Assembly: GCF_000428945.1 (NCBI RefSeq)
Contig: NZ_AUAX01000016.1
Coordinates: forward strand, 186,001-250,000
Direction of reading: 5' to 3'
Origin: Hamadaea tsunoensis DSM 44101
Lineage (GTDB): Bacteria; Actinomycetota; Actinomycetes; Mycobacteriales; Micromonosporaceae
Length of the DNA stretch: 64,000 nt
Shown: positions 48,182 to 57,318 of the stretch, piece by piece
How positions within the stretch are numbered: the first letter of the stretch is position 1
Layout of the letters: each line of letters opens with the position of its first letter
Notes under the pieces: model-generated
Told to the model about the DNA's origin: nothing
Databases searched by the model: none
Seen by the model: only the letters and a program-made list of their open reading frames with translations
Translations under genes and position numbers: made by a program

Positions 48182-48706
48182 TCACCGCTCCTCCACCTTC
48201 CCCACGCGGGCGGCCGTCACCGGTACGCCCCCCATCAGTTCGCGCAGTGTCGCCAGGCCGCGGGCGGACTGGCTCTTGACGTTCCCGGTCGAGCACCCCA
48301 GCGCCTCGGCGGTCTCCTCCACCGACAGGTCGCACAGGAACCGCAGGACCACGACAGCCCGCTGACCCCGGGGTACGCCCCGCAGCGCGGTCACCACGGC
48401 ATCGCGGTCCTCGACCGGCGTACCGGCGGGATCCGGGCGTTCGGGCAGGCTGTCGGACAGCACGACACGCGCCCACGCCGACCGGCGCTCGTCGAGGAAC
48501 CGGCGTACCAGGATGCGGTGCACGTAGCCCTCGATGTTGTCGGCGCCGCGGGCCCGGCCCCACTTCGCGTACAGGGAGACGAGCGTGGCCTGGACGATGT
48601 CGTCGGCCCGGGTGGCGTCCCCGCACAGCAGGTACGCCGCCCGGTGCAGGCGCGGCATCCGCCCGGTCACGTACTCGACGAACTCGCGTTCGACGTCGGC
48701 TCGCAT
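48182..48706 (-). CDS. SigE-family ECF RNA polymerase sigma factor
   Basis: 174 residues. Region 2 (LHRAAYLLCGDATRADDIVQ, then TLVSLYAKWGRARGADNIEG) and region 4 (LRGVPRGQRAVVVLRFLCDL, SVEETAEALGCSTGNVKSQS) match the actinobacterial SigE/sigma-70 ECF subgroup, which often starts with a short MRADVEREFVEYV-like lead. It would direct RNA polymerase to a small regulon, probably including its own operon. The gene order is sigma then membrane partner. Confidence 0.93.
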   Translation of the reverse strand: MRADVEREFVEYVTGRMPRLHRAAYLLCGDATRADDIVQATLVSLYAKWGRARGADNIEGYVHRILVRRFLDERRSAWARVVLSDSLPERPDPAGTPVEDRDAVVTALRGVPRGQRAVVVLRFLCDLSVEETAEALGCSTGNVKSQSARGLATLRELMGGVPVTAARVGKVEER

Positions 48707-48785
48707 GTTGTGTCCTCCCCGCTGTCCGGCCCACCCTTCTGTCGATCCCGGACCCGTGGGGGGTTGCAGTGTGGGGAATCAGAAA

Positions 48786-49031
48786 ATCAAGATCTTTTTA
48801 GGCGTCAACGTTCATGCAGCGTGGGCCGGAATGCCACCTCACCCGCGGGCAGGGCCACTCAACGGGCCACTCGTTCACAACGCGAAGGCTTGATCAAGTT
48901 CCCGATTCCTGCAGAAAACAGGCCGATTCCGCAGCTCCAGGGAACTTGATCAAACCATGGAGATCAACTACTACAGAATCCGGGCACTTGATCGAGGCCC
49001 GGGCCATCGCCCGCAGATCAAGATCTTTTTT
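48786..49031. repeat. 246-bp spacer element bounded by direct repeats
   Basis: ATCAAGATCTTTTT occurs at 48786-48799 and again inside 49016-49031 (GATCAAGATCTTTTTT). Between them TTGATCAAGTTCCC (48890-48903) and its exact complement (48940-48953) form a 14-bp inverted repeat. Further GATCAA/TTGATC words occur at 48961 and 48987. The element has no coding frame with normal bias and is much more AT-rich than the surroundings. The rest of the spacer (48707-49307) shows one arm of the GATCTTGCGCGAA family at 49273-49290 and no gene. Confidence 0.7.
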
Positions 49032-49307
49032 GTCCCGGGTTCGTCGATCTCACCTCCGCTCCTCCCGCGGGAGACCGTTCCGCCCCTATCGCTGCGCTCC
49101 GGGGACTCCACTGCCACCTGAGTGGGGCGAAGCATCATCCACCGTCGCCCGGTCGCCGTTTCGCGCCAACCCCCGACCGGCCCTTGTCGCGACTGTCCGA
49201 CTGGTGCGACTGGTGGACCGTATACGTACCGCACGATCATCGCGCCCTCGCAAGCGAATGGAGGGCGCTGCGTTCGCGCAAGATCGCCGAGAAGCAGGCG
49301 GGGTGGG

Positions 49308-50144
49308 TTATGCGGCGGGGCGCTCCGCCTCCAGCATCACCGAGCCGTTGACGTCGTCCACTGTGAACAGTGTTCCCGGCGGGTAGTTCTCCAGCATCGC
49401 CGGCGGCAGCTGGACAGTGCCGTCCCCGGCGACCACCGCGAACTCGCGCCCGCCGCGGCCCTCGGCGCCGACCCGCCCGTCGCGGATCGTGACGACCCGG
49501 CCGAACGCCTCGCCGACCGCCGCGTCGTGCGTGACCGCGACGATCGTCGTGCCGCGCTCGGCGTTGACCCGGTCGAGCGCGTCGAGCACCTCGTCGCGGG
49601 CGTCGTGGTCGAGCTGGCTGGTGGGCTCGTCGACGAGCAGCAGGCCCGGCGACGCGGCCAGGCCGACGGCCAGCGCCGCCCGCTGCTGCGCGCCCGGCGA
49701 CAGGTCGCGGATACGCCGGTGGCCGAAGCCGAGCAGGCCGACGAGGGCCGCGACCGACTCCGCCGGTTCGACGTCGGCCGGGCGTACCTTGCGGGCGCGC
49801 CGCTGGGCCAGCCAGAGGTTCTCCTCCAGGGTCGCGTACGGCAGGAGGTTGCGGGTCGCGCCCTGCAGGACGACGCCGATGTCGGTGCCCCGCAACCGGG
49901 CCAGCTCGCCGGCGGTCAGCTTGCCGATGTCGGCCAGCCCCACCTGCACCCGGCCGGCGCTGGGCCGCATCAGGCCGGACAGCAGCGCGATCAGGGTCGA
50001 CTTGCCCGAGCCCGAGGGGCCCACGAGAGCCACTTTCTCACCGGGCGCGATCTCCAGATCCACCCCGGCCAGGGCCACGACGTCGCCGCCCTCGGCCCGG
50101 TAGATCTGCACGACCCGGCGGCAGATGACCGCGAGACCGTTCAC
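49308..50144 (-). CDS. ABC transporter ATPase with C-terminal AbrB-like tail
   Basis: 278 residues from GTG 50144, overlapping the permease stop by 4 nt. Walker A GPSGSGKST, an unusual signature RDLSPGAQQRAALAVG (LSPGA in place of LSGGQ), Walker B LLLVDEPTSQLD and the switch His in VAVTHD. It is the MacB/LolD class used with FtsX-type permeases. The last 45 residues (GDGTVQLPPAMLENYPPGTL then FTVDDVNGSVMLE) look like a SpoVT/AbrB beta-barrel, unusual at this position. It is the last gene of the ABC/FtsX operon. Confidence 0.9.
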   Translation of the reverse strand: MNGLAVICRRVVQIYRAEGGDVVALAGVDLEIAPGEKVALVGPSGSGKSTLIALLSGLMRPSAGRVQVGLADIGKLTAGELARLRGTDIGVVLQGATRNLLPYATLEENLWLAQRRARKVRPADVEPAESVAALVGLLGFGHRRIRDLSPGAQQRAALAVGLAASPGLLLVDEPTSQLDHDARDEVLDALDRVNAERGTTIVAVTHDAAVGEAFGRVVTIRDGRVGAEGRGGREFAVVAGDGTVQLPPAMLENYPPGTLFTVDDVNGSVMLEAERPAA

Positions 50145-52732
50145 TGTGGACTCCTCTCGACGGCGCGCCGCAGGGCGGCCACGGTGATCGCACTGGTGAC
50201 GAGCAGCAGGACGGCGGCGGCCGCCGTGGTCACCCCGACCAGGTCGGCGCGGGGCAGCAGCGCCGGCGTCCGGGGAGCGTACCCGCTGTCGGCGAAGAAC
50301 GGCACGACCGCCCGGGCGACCCACCACGCCAGCGCCGATGCCCCCGTCCCGGCGATCGCGGCAGCCAGCGTGAGCAGCGCGTACCCGCCGAAGGACTGGG
50401 CCAGCACGGCGCGCGCGGGCAGGCCCTGCACGCGCAGCGCCCGCATCATGCGCCGCTGCTCCTCGCTCTCCGCGGCCGCCGCGACCAGCAGCGCCCCGAG
50501 CCCCAGCAGGATCGCGGTCAGCGACACCACCAGGTAGAAGCGCAGCGCGAGCGCCGGCCCCGATCGATCCAGTTCCCGGGTACGCGCGGCGGCGGTCACG
50601 TCGCCGATGACGTCGAGCCCCTGCGACCGCAGCGCGTCGCGCAGACCGGCCGGGGCGTCGGCCGCCAGCCACACCTGCGGCTCCCGCACGGGCGACGCGG
50701 TCGACACGAGCGCGCCGAGGTACTCCATGTCCACGAGGCCGCCGGCTCCGCCGAGCCTCGGCAGCGCCGGCACCTGACCGGCCAGTTCCACGCCGACCGA
50801 ATCCGCCGTCGCCTGTACGCGTTCGCGCGGCTGCGACACCCCGATCATCGGCAGCGTGGATCCCGGGGAGGCGCTGGGGTGCAACAGTTCCGCGGCCTGT
50901 CGCAACGAGACGGTGGCGTCCTGACTCCAGAACCCGACCGAGGCCAGCCGCGGGGAGTCCACGGCCAGCGCCGGGAACCGCTGATCACGCAACCGGTACG
51001 CCGCCATCGCGTACTTCCCGGTCGGGTCGGCGGCCCGGACGGCCTTGAGGAGTTCGGCGGCCGTCAGCGGGCGGACCTGGAGGACTTCGGGGGCGCCGAC
51101 GTCGAGGCGGGCGCGCTCGGCGCGGGCGTCGGCACCGGTGGCCGTCGCGGCGACCGCGAACCCGACGACGCCGAACAGCACGACCAGCAGGGTCAGCAGC
51201 CGCGCCAGGCTCGGCCGGCGGGCCACCGACAGGGCGAACATCGCCGCGTTGAGCCGGCCCCGGCGCAGTCCCGCCCGGCCGGCGCGCTCGGCGAGCAGGG
51301 CCACGATCCGGCGGGCCACGAGACCGGTCGCGACCGCGACGAGCACCGGGGTCAGCAGCGCCACCCCGGACGGGTGGGCGTCCGCGGTGATCTGGTAGCC
51401 GGCGGCCACCGTCAGCAGCACCACGAACACCTCGCCCAGCCCCGCGACGACCGCCCGGCGCCGGGCCGGCGTACGCCGCATCAGGTCGGCGACGGGGCCG
51501 CGGGCGGCCCGCCACTGGGCGACGCTGCTCAGCACGGCGACCGCGGCGACGGCGATCGCGGCGTAGACGAGCGCCTGGACGGTGAGGTGCACGCTCGGCG
51601 CGCCCGGCAGTGCCCGCGCGGACAGGATCCGCACCAGCAAGAGTCCGGTGAGCAGGCCGATCGGTGCCCCGAGCACGGCCGGGAGCAGGTACTCGGCCGA
51701 CGCGATCCACCACCGCGTCCCGCCCGGTACGCCGCGCAGCCCCGACAGCCCGAACTCCGACCGGCGGCGCAGCACCCCGGCGGTGACCGCGAGGTACAGC
51801 ACGACCAGCGTCAGCAGGACCAGCGGCAGCGCGGCCACCTGGATCGAGCGGTCGAGCACCGACCGGTTGGCCTCGATCCGGGCGGCGAGATCGGCCATGC
51901 TGGTGTTCGCGGCGTACCCGTTCTCCTCGGCGAGGTCGGCCTCGTCCTGCGCCACGTAACGGACGTAGTCGAGGTCGGCGAAGGTCGCGTCCCGGGCGAC
52001 CAGGTCGGTCGTCTGCACCGCGGTGCTGAACGGGCTGGCCGACACCGTCTCCAGCGTCGCGAACACGGCCAGGCCGTCGTCGCTGCCGTCGTCGTCGGGC
52101 CGGACCCCGCCGGCGAACGTGCGCCCCGCCCCGTACGCCGAAGCGAGATCGCCGAGGTCGTAGCGGCCCACGACGGTCAGCCGGGTGGGCGGGCCGTCGT
52201 CGTTGAAGCCGGCCGGGTGCCCGACATTGCCGGCCTGGAAGTCGACGAGGTCGCCGACGTCGAGCCCGAGCGCCTTCGCGACCGTGTCGGCCACGATCGC
52301 CTCACCGGCACCGGCGACGCAGCGCCCGGCGACGACGCGTACGTGCTCGCAGACGTGGTTGCGGTAGACGAACCAGGCCGGCGTGGACGCCTGGTCCGCG
52401 GGAGTCGGGTGCGCCGCGCTCATGACCCGCCCGGCGACCTGCAGGCCGCCGATCGTGTCGAAGCCCTCCCGGTACGGCAGCTGCGGCGCGATCTCGCCGG
52501 TCAGCCGGGGCGGCCCGAACCCCCGGTCCTGCCGGGAGACCAGCGCGTCGCGGGTGATCGAACGCTCGACCGGGGCCGCCTGCGCCACCTCGGCGCTCGT
52601 CGCCGCGGTCGAGGCCGCGGTGCGGTACAGCGGCCCGGCGACCGCCCCGGCGGCGGCGATCGCCGACAGGGCCAGCACGGTCAGCACCGCGCCGAGCCGC
52701 TCGCGGACCATGGCCACCAGCAGCCTGCTCAT
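50141..52732 (-). CDS. Large FtsX-like permease
   Basis: 863 residues. One N-terminal helix (VLTVLALSAIAAAGAVAGPL) is followed by an outer domain of about 220 residues, a three-helix FtsX core, a second linker/outer domain and a final FtsX core (YLVVSLTAILLGLGALLVAA, GYALLTLAAAIAGTGASALA). It acts with the ATPase to move lipids, lipoproteins or to control wall hydrolases. The start ATG 52732 overlaps the previous gene's stop (ATGA). Confidence 0.88.
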   Translation of the reverse strand: MSRLLVAMVRERLGAVLTVLALSAIAAAGAVAGPLYRTAASTAATSAEVAQAAPVERSITRDALVSRQDRGFGPPRLTGEIAPQLPYREGFDTIGGLQVAGRVMSAAHPTPADQASTPAWFVYRNHVCEHVRVVAGRCVAGAGEAIVADTVAKALGLDVGDLVDFQAGNVGHPAGFNDDGPPTRLTVVGRYDLGDLASAYGAGRTFAGGVRPDDDGSDDGLAVFATLETVSASPFSTAVQTTDLVARDATFADLDYVRYVAQDEADLAEENGYAANTSMADLAARIEANRSVLDRSIQVAALPLVLLTLVVLYLAVTAGVLRRRSEFGLSGLRGVPGGTRWWIASAEYLLPAVLGAPIGLLTGLLLVRILSARALPGAPSVHLTVQALVYAAIAVAAVAVLSSVAQWRAARGPVADLMRRTPARRRAVVAGLGEVFVVLLTVAAGYQITADAHPSGVALLTPVLVAVATGLVARRIVALLAERAGRAGLRRGRLNAAMFALSVARRPSLARLLTLLVVLFGVVGFAVAATATGADARAERARLDVGAPEVLQVRPLTAAELLKAVRAADPTGKYAMAAYRLRDQRFPALAVDSPRLASVGFWSQDATVSLRQAAELLHPSASPGSTLPMIGVSQPRERVQATADSVGVELAGQVPALPRLGGAGGLVDMEYLGALVSTASPVREPQVWLAADAPAGLRDALRSQGLDVIGDVTAAARTRELDRSGPALALRFYLVVSLTAILLGLGALLVAAAAESEEQRRMMRALRVQGLPARAVLAQSFGGYALLTLAAAIAGTGASALAWWVARAVVPFFADSGYAPRTPALLPRADLVGVTTAAAAVLLLVTSAITVAALRRAVERSPQ

Positions 52733-55700
52733 CGGGCGGCTCCCACCAGGTCGGGGGTGGCGGCGGCGGCCACCGGGGCCGGCGCGCCGTCGGAACGAAG
52801 GGCCCTGGCCAGTCGCGAGGCGGCGTACGCGCCGACCCCGCCGATGATCAGCAGGGCGACGGCCAGCCCGGCGAGCGCGATGCCCCACCCCGGCCGCACC
52901 GGTACGCCGGTAGCCGTCCACCGGTCGATGAACACCGGCACGGTCACCCGGGCCAGGCCGCCGACGGTGGCCGCGGCGATCACCGCTCCGGTCGCGACCC
53001 CGGCTCCGACGAGGACGGCGAAGGAACGGCCGACGGCGCGTACGGCGACCGGGAGGCGCAGGCCCTGGCGGCGCAGGTCCCGCAGTTCGGCAAGGCGCAT
53101 CCGGTGCTCGGCGGTCGCGGCGACGGCCAGGCCGCCGGCCGCGAGCAGGACGCCGAGCAGCGCCGTGACGAGGCGGAAGCGCACGGACTGGCCGGGACCG
53201 GCGCGCATCATCCGGTCCTGGCGCTGCGCCACCGTCTCCTCCCCCGTCACCGAGAGGCTCCTGCGGATCGCCGCCAGTACGCCGGCCGGAGTGTCCGCCC
53301 GCGCCCACACCTCCGACGTCGCGCTGCCGAGGCTGGTGCCCGCGAGGCGGTCGGCGTACTCCTGGTCGAGCAGGTAGCCGTCGGCGCCGACCCCGGGCAG
53401 CCCGGCGACCGCGGCCGCGATGCGTACCGGCTGGACGCCGTTGGTCAGCACCGGCAGCTGGCGGACGAAGTCGGTCTGCGCCACGTCGGGCGTACCGGCC
53501 GCCACGACGGGCAGCGGCACCGGCATGTCCGCCGACAGGATACGCAGGTCGGAGGTCATGTGCCGGGGATCGTCGGGCACGTACCGGGCCGACAGCCAGC
53601 CGCCACTGTTCTGGCCGCCGCTGTTCGAGCTGCCACTGTTCGGGCCGCCGCCGTGCAGCACGGTCAGCTCGCCGGGCAGCGTGGTGAAACCGTCGCGGTA
53701 CAGGCCGGGTTCGGCCAGCGCCTTGCCGTCGAGTACCGCGCGATCGGGGCCCTGCTGGGCCAGCCCGGTGATCCGGATGTCCTCGATGGACCGTTCGAAC
53801 CCCAGGTACGCCAGCCGGCACCCGCTCGCGCAGCCGGCCAGCGGCTGGACGTAGTGCCCGCTGCCGGCCACCGGGAAGACGACGCGGATCGGGTTGCCGG
53901 CCGCGTCGACGAGGTTCACCTTGATCGGCGTCGCCACGACCGGTTCGACCGGCGCGGCAGGCTCGGCATCGGCCGGATCCGCCACGACGCCGTCGACGGT
54001 CTCGGCCGGCGGCTTGACCACCGTCACGTCGAGCGCCAGCGCCGTGCCGTCGACCGTGATCGCCGGGTTCGCCGCCGGGTGCAGCAGCCCGGCCAGCCGG
54101 GCCGCGTCGGGGGCCGTCCAGCCGGCGACGCGTACCAGGCGGTCGCTCTCCACCGCGACGACCCGCCGCGTGCCGATCTGGTCCCGGGCGGCCGCCAGCA
54201 GCCACTGGCCCTGCGGGTCGGCGGAGTGCACCGCCGCGCGTACCGCGGTGTAGGAGGAACCGGTGACCGTGAGGACGCGATCGGCGCCCAGTTCCAGGCG
54301 GGCCCGGTCCTGCAGGGCCGTGGACGTGGTGTCGTAGCCGGTGACCGCGAGCCCGAACAGCGCGACCGCCGCGACCAGCAGCGCGAACAGACGCGGCGCC
54401 GACGAGCGGCGCGAGATGTGCGCGGCCGCGAGGCCCGTGGCGAGGTCACCGCGGCGCAGGCGCTGCCCGCTCACCGCGACCGTCGCGGCGGTCAGCCCCC
54501 GCCCGGCCAGCAGCGCCGCCGCCAGCACGATCACCGGCGGCCCGAGCGGCGCGAAGCCGCGGTCCGGCGCGCCGGTGGCCAGCTGGTAGATCATCACGCC
54601 GGCCGCCGCGAGGACCGCCAGGTCCAGCGGGTCCACCCGCCGGCCGGACGACGCCGGGTGCGCCTGGCGCAGCGCCGCCAGCACCGGCAGCCGCAACGCC
54701 CGCGCCTCCACCAGGAGTACGCCGACCGGCAGCGCCACGAGGACGCCGGCCGCGAACACGGCGTCCCACATGGACAATGGCGTCGGGACGAGTACGCGTC
54801 CCGCGGCCGCTCCGAGCGCGGAGCCGAGCAGCGCGACGAGGGCCGACGGCGCCGCCGCGAACCACCAACGGGAGATCACCGGGACGCCGCGCAGCACCGC
54901 GAGCGTGGTCTTCGACGCCCGTTGGGCGGCCGCGTACCAGGCGGCCAGCAGCAGAACGAAGCCGCCGATGAGGATGACGCCGCCGGCCGTGGCCATGATC
55001 CCGGCCCCCAGCGCCCGCTCGCTCGCCGAGACCCGGTCGAAGAACTCCGGCACCTGGCTGGCGGCGGTGAACCCCTCCGGCGGCGACTGGCGCAGCTCGT
55101 CGAGGTCGGCCCGGGCGGTCGCGAGATCGCCCGGCAGGCTGTCCGCGTCGAGCGCCATCAGGTCGAGGATCGCCGTGACCGTGGTGGCGTTGCCCTTGTC
55201 GGCGGGCACTTCCTTCTCGGTGCCGCCGACCACCGGCACGGTGATGGCGCGCTGGGACGTGGCCACCTGGTTGACCGTGTCCGCGCCGGCGATGATCGGG
55301 GTGTCCGTACGCCGCGGGTCTGCCGACATGTCCGCACGCGTCGACCAGTAGGCGCTCCCGTTCGGCGGCGCGTACAGACCGGCGACGGTGAGCTGGAAGT
55401 CGAGCACCCCGCCGGTCCCGGCGGCCCGCAGGACGATCGTGCCGCCGGTGCTCACGCCGAGCGCCTTCGCCGCCGCCCGGCCGAGCAGCACCTCGCCGGG
55501 CTTGTCCGGGCACCGGCCGTCGATCGCGAGCCGCTCGCAGGCGCCGTCCCGGCTGATCAGCGAGGCGGCCAGCGAATCGGCCATCCCGTGCCCGCCGGCC
55601 CGCGCCCGCACGACCAGCTGCAGCGTGACGAACTGCGTCAGCCCGGCCTTGTCGGCGTCGGCCTGCAGCGTCTCACGGGCCCGGTCGACCTTGCCGCGGT

Positions 55701-55914
55701 CGCCCTGCTCGTCGAAGACGTCGTCGGCGCGCACGGTCACCGTGCGGTCGATCGGCGGGGCCACCGCGAGCTGAGCGTCCCGCAGCTGCGCCTGGGCCAG
55801 CCGCGCGTACGCGGGCGCGGCCAGCGCGATCGCGGCCAGGATGAAGCACAGTACGCCGAGGACGGCGGCCTGCCCCGGATAGGCGCGCAGCACCCGCCGC
55901 AGCATCCGCACCAT
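52729..55914 (-). CDS. Large FtsX-like permease, operon leader
   Basis: 1061 residues from ATG 55914, selected for the GGAGGT four bases upstream; earlier ATG 55926 and a GTG at 55953 are less likely. It has an N-terminal helix (AAVLGVLCFILAAIALAAPA), then two outer domains and two sets of FtsX helices, as in its partner. A 15-nt array (53600-53653) adds NSGS/NSGG residues to the second outer domain. It is the first gene of a three-gene overlapping operon (permease, permease, ATPase). Confidence 0.88.
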   Translation of the reverse strand: MVRMLRRVLRAYPGQAAVLGVLCFILAAIALAAPAYARLAQAQLRDAQLAVAPPIDRTVTVRADDVFDEQGDRGKVDRARETLQADADKAGLTQFVTLQLVVRARAGGHGMADSLAASLISRDGACERLAIDGRCPDKPGEVLLGRAAAKALGVSTGGTIVLRAAGTGGVLDFQLTVAGLYAPPNGSAYWSTRADMSADPRRTDTPIIAGADTVNQVATSQRAITVPVVGGTEKEVPADKGNATTVTAILDLMALDADSLPGDLATARADLDELRQSPPEGFTAASQVPEFFDRVSASERALGAGIMATAGGVILIGGFVLLLAAWYAAAQRASKTTLAVLRGVPVISRWWFAAAPSALVALLGSALGAAAGRVLVPTPLSMWDAVFAAGVLVALPVGVLLVEARALRLPVLAALRQAHPASSGRRVDPLDLAVLAAAGVMIYQLATGAPDRGFAPLGPPVIVLAAALLAGRGLTAATVAVSGQRLRRGDLATGLAAAHISRRSSAPRLFALLVAAVALFGLAVTGYDTTSTALQDRARLELGADRVLTVTGSSYTAVRAAVHSADPQGQWLLAAARDQIGTRRVVAVESDRLVRVAGWTAPDAARLAGLLHPAANPAITVDGTALALDVTVVKPPAETVDGVVADPADAEPAAPVEPVVATPIKVNLVDAAGNPIRVVFPVAGSGHYVQPLAGCASGCRLAYLGFERSIEDIRITGLAQQGPDRAVLDGKALAEPGLYRDGFTTLPGELTVLHGGGPNSGSSNSGGQNSGGWLSARYVPDDPRHMTSDLRILSADMPVPLPVVAAGTPDVAQTDFVRQLPVLTNGVQPVRIAAAVAGLPGVGADGYLLDQEYADRLAGTSLGSATSEVWARADTPAGVLAAIRRSLSVTGEETVAQRQDRMMRAGPGQSVRFRLVTALLGVLLAAGGLAVAATAEHRMRLAELRDLRRQGLRLPVAVRAVGRSFAVLVGAGVATGAVIAAATVGGLARVTVPVFIDRWTATGVPVRPGWGIALAGLAVALLIIGGVGAYAASRLARALRSDGAPAPVAAAATPDLVGAAR
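53600..53653 (-). repeat. Three 15-nt tandem repeats in the FtsX outer domain
   Basis: CCGCCACTGTTCTGG, CCGCCGCTGTTCGAG, CTGCCACTGTTCGGG and a partial CCGCCGCCG. They encode NSGGQ-type residues. Confidence 0.9.
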
Positions 55915-55957
55915 GGCCACCTCCATGAGAGAGCGCTCCCAGTCCGGGCGCACCTTA

Positions 55958-55997
55958 CCTGATCATTCGGCCCGCGGGCGGGCCCCCGTTGATCAGG
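55958..55997. promoter_or_regulatory. Inverted repeat upstream of the FtsX operon
   Basis: CCTGATCA (55958-55965) and TGATCAGG (55990-55997) enclose a GC-rich stem-forming core. It lies 44 bp upstream of the operon's first ATG in the spacer 55915-56071, which is otherwise without recognisable features. Confidence 0.5.
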
Positions 55998-56071
55998 ATT
56001 AGCTCAAAGTCGGCTCGGCCCGAACGCTTCCCTGGTAAACGTGGTTATCGACGGGAAACACTGTCCCACCT

Positions 56072-56110
56072 GGTGGTCTTGCACGGTGGTCCTACTCGGT
56101 GGTCCTACTT
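56072..56110. repeat. Three 13-nt tandem repeats across the DHFR-like stop
   Basis: GGTGGTCTTGCAC, GGTGGTCCTACTC, GGTGGTCCTACTT. The last copy includes the stop codon of the minus-strand gene (56105-56107). The unit is not a multiple of three and most of it lies outside the gene. Confidence 0.9.
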
Positions 56111-56647
56111 GACGACCCGGGCCCAGATGTTCACGACGACGTCGGTGCTGCTGAGACTCATCCGCTCCAGCGGGACCGGATCGCCGGCCGGCCGGTCGAA
56201 AAGGCGTACGCCGCCGCCGAGCAGGACGGGCGCGACGATCGTGAGCACCTCGTCGAGCTGACCGGCGGCCAGGCACAGCCGCGCGGTCTCCGCACCGATC
56301 ACGTTGACGTACTTGTCCCCGGCTGCCTCCTTGGCCATCCGGATGGCCGTTTCCGGATCGTGCACGAAGGTGAGATCCGCCGTGCTCGTCCGGCTCGTGT
56401 CCCGGGTGAGCACGAACTGCGGGCCCGACCAGCCGCCACCGAACGCCTTGCCCTCCCGCTCGGTGCCGCGATGAGGATCGTCCCCGCCCAGGGTCCGGCC
56501 GCCGACCAGCAGCGACCCGATGTTCGCGATCAGCTCGTCGACCAGCGGATTCGGCTTGAGGTAGGGAACCGCCCACGACATGTCGCCGCCGGGGCCGGTG
56601 ATGTACCCGTCCAGCGACATCGTGACCGAGTAGAGCATCTTCGCCAT
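56105..56647 (-). CDS. Dihydrofolate reductase-fold protein (RibD C-terminal type)
   Basis: 180 residues. MLYSVTMSLDGYITGPGGDM is the family's opening, with the GGRTLGGDDPH and DKYVNVIGAETARLCLAAGQ NADPH-binding segments and VLLGGGVRLFD near the end. Such YyaP/RibD-like reductases are common in actinomycetes and their substrates are mostly unknown. The C-terminus lies within a 13-nt tandem array. Confidence 0.92.
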   Translation of the reverse strand: MAKMLYSVTMSLDGYITGPGGDMSWAVPYLKPNPLVDELIANIGSLLVGGRTLGGDDPHRGTEREGKAFGGGWSGPQFVLTRDTSRTSTADLTFVHDPETAIRMAKEAAGDKYVNVIGAETARLCLAAGQLDEVLTIVAPVLLGGGVRLFDRPAGDPVPLERMSLSSTDVVVNIWARVVK

Positions 56648-56681
56648 GATTCGTCCTCCGATCCGGCTGCAGGGTCCGCCC

Positions 56682-56719
56682 GAGCCATCAGCGTCCGCCT
56701 GAACCATCAGCATCCGCCC
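56682..56719. repeat. Two 19-nt direct repeats before the SMI1/KNR4 gene
   Basis: GAGCCATCAGCGTCCGCCT (56682-56700) and GAACCATCAGCATCCGCCC (56701-56719). They lie exactly where the start region of the downstream gene should be. Confidence 0.85.
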
Positions 56720-57253
56720 GATCCTTCCGCCTCCGTCCGACATTCCCGTCGAGCCGGCGCCCGTGTCGCAGCCCGGCCAACAAAGGACGGCCTGTCCGCG
56801 GCGGCGGTCGCCGAGGCCGAACAGCGGCTCGGCTTCGCCCTGCATCCCCTGCTCGCAGCCCTGTACACGCAGGTGGCGAACGGCGGCTTCGGCCCCGAGT
56901 ACCAGCTGCTCAGCCTGGCCGGCGGCCCGACCGGCGAACAGGCCGTCGACCTCTACCTGTCCCGCCGCACGCAGAACGCGGGCACGGACTGGGCCTGGCC
57001 GGAAGGCGTACTGCCGATCCTGACCTGGGGCTGCGGCATGTACGCGGCGGTCGACTGCCACAGTGCCGAAGGCATGGTCCTGATGTTCGAGCCGAACCCC
57101 GGCGACCCCGACGCGGCCTGGTACGTCGAGACGCCGAGCCTGGAAGCGTGGCTGACGGGCTACATCGAGGACTCGGGATGGTGGGTGGCGGCCGAGGCGG
57201 GCGAGGACTACGACGACATGCAGCCCTGGCCGCACGCCCGCGACCGGGCCTGA
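56699..57253 (+). CDS. SMI1/KNR4-family protein with unresolved or damaged start
   Basis: About 184 codons up to TGA 57253. The family core is clear: AVAEAEQRLGFALHPLLAAL, YTQVANGGFGPEYQLLSLAG and WGCGMYAAVDCHSAEGMVLM. SMI1/KNR4 proteins are often immunity proteins against contact-dependent toxins. No ATG, GTG or TTG in this frame lies between the divergent gene (start 56647) and the conserved core, and the expected start region is a 19-nt duplication. A CTG at 56699 is the nearest weak candidate. The 5' end may be truncated or rebuilt by the repeat. Confidence 0.7.
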   Translation: MNHQHPPDPSASVRHSRRAGARVAARPTKDGLSAAAVAEAEQRLGFALHPLLAALYTQVANGGFGPEYQLLSLAGGPTGEQAVDLYLSRRTQNAGTDWAWPEGVLPILTWGCGMYAAVDCHSAEGMVLMFEPNPGDPDAAWYVETPSLEAWLTGYIEDSGWWVAAEAGEDYDDMQPWPHARDRA

Positions 57254-57318
57254 CCACGGTGCGGGCAGCGATCAGCGCGTAGCAGGACCACCGGGAACAG
57301 ACCACCGGGAGTGGGGGA

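Noticed and set aside
50879-55962. Very long plus-strand open frames opposite the FtsX permeases
   Set aside because: They are antisense shadows. The minus-strand frames have membrane helices and family motifs and overlap each other as an operon.
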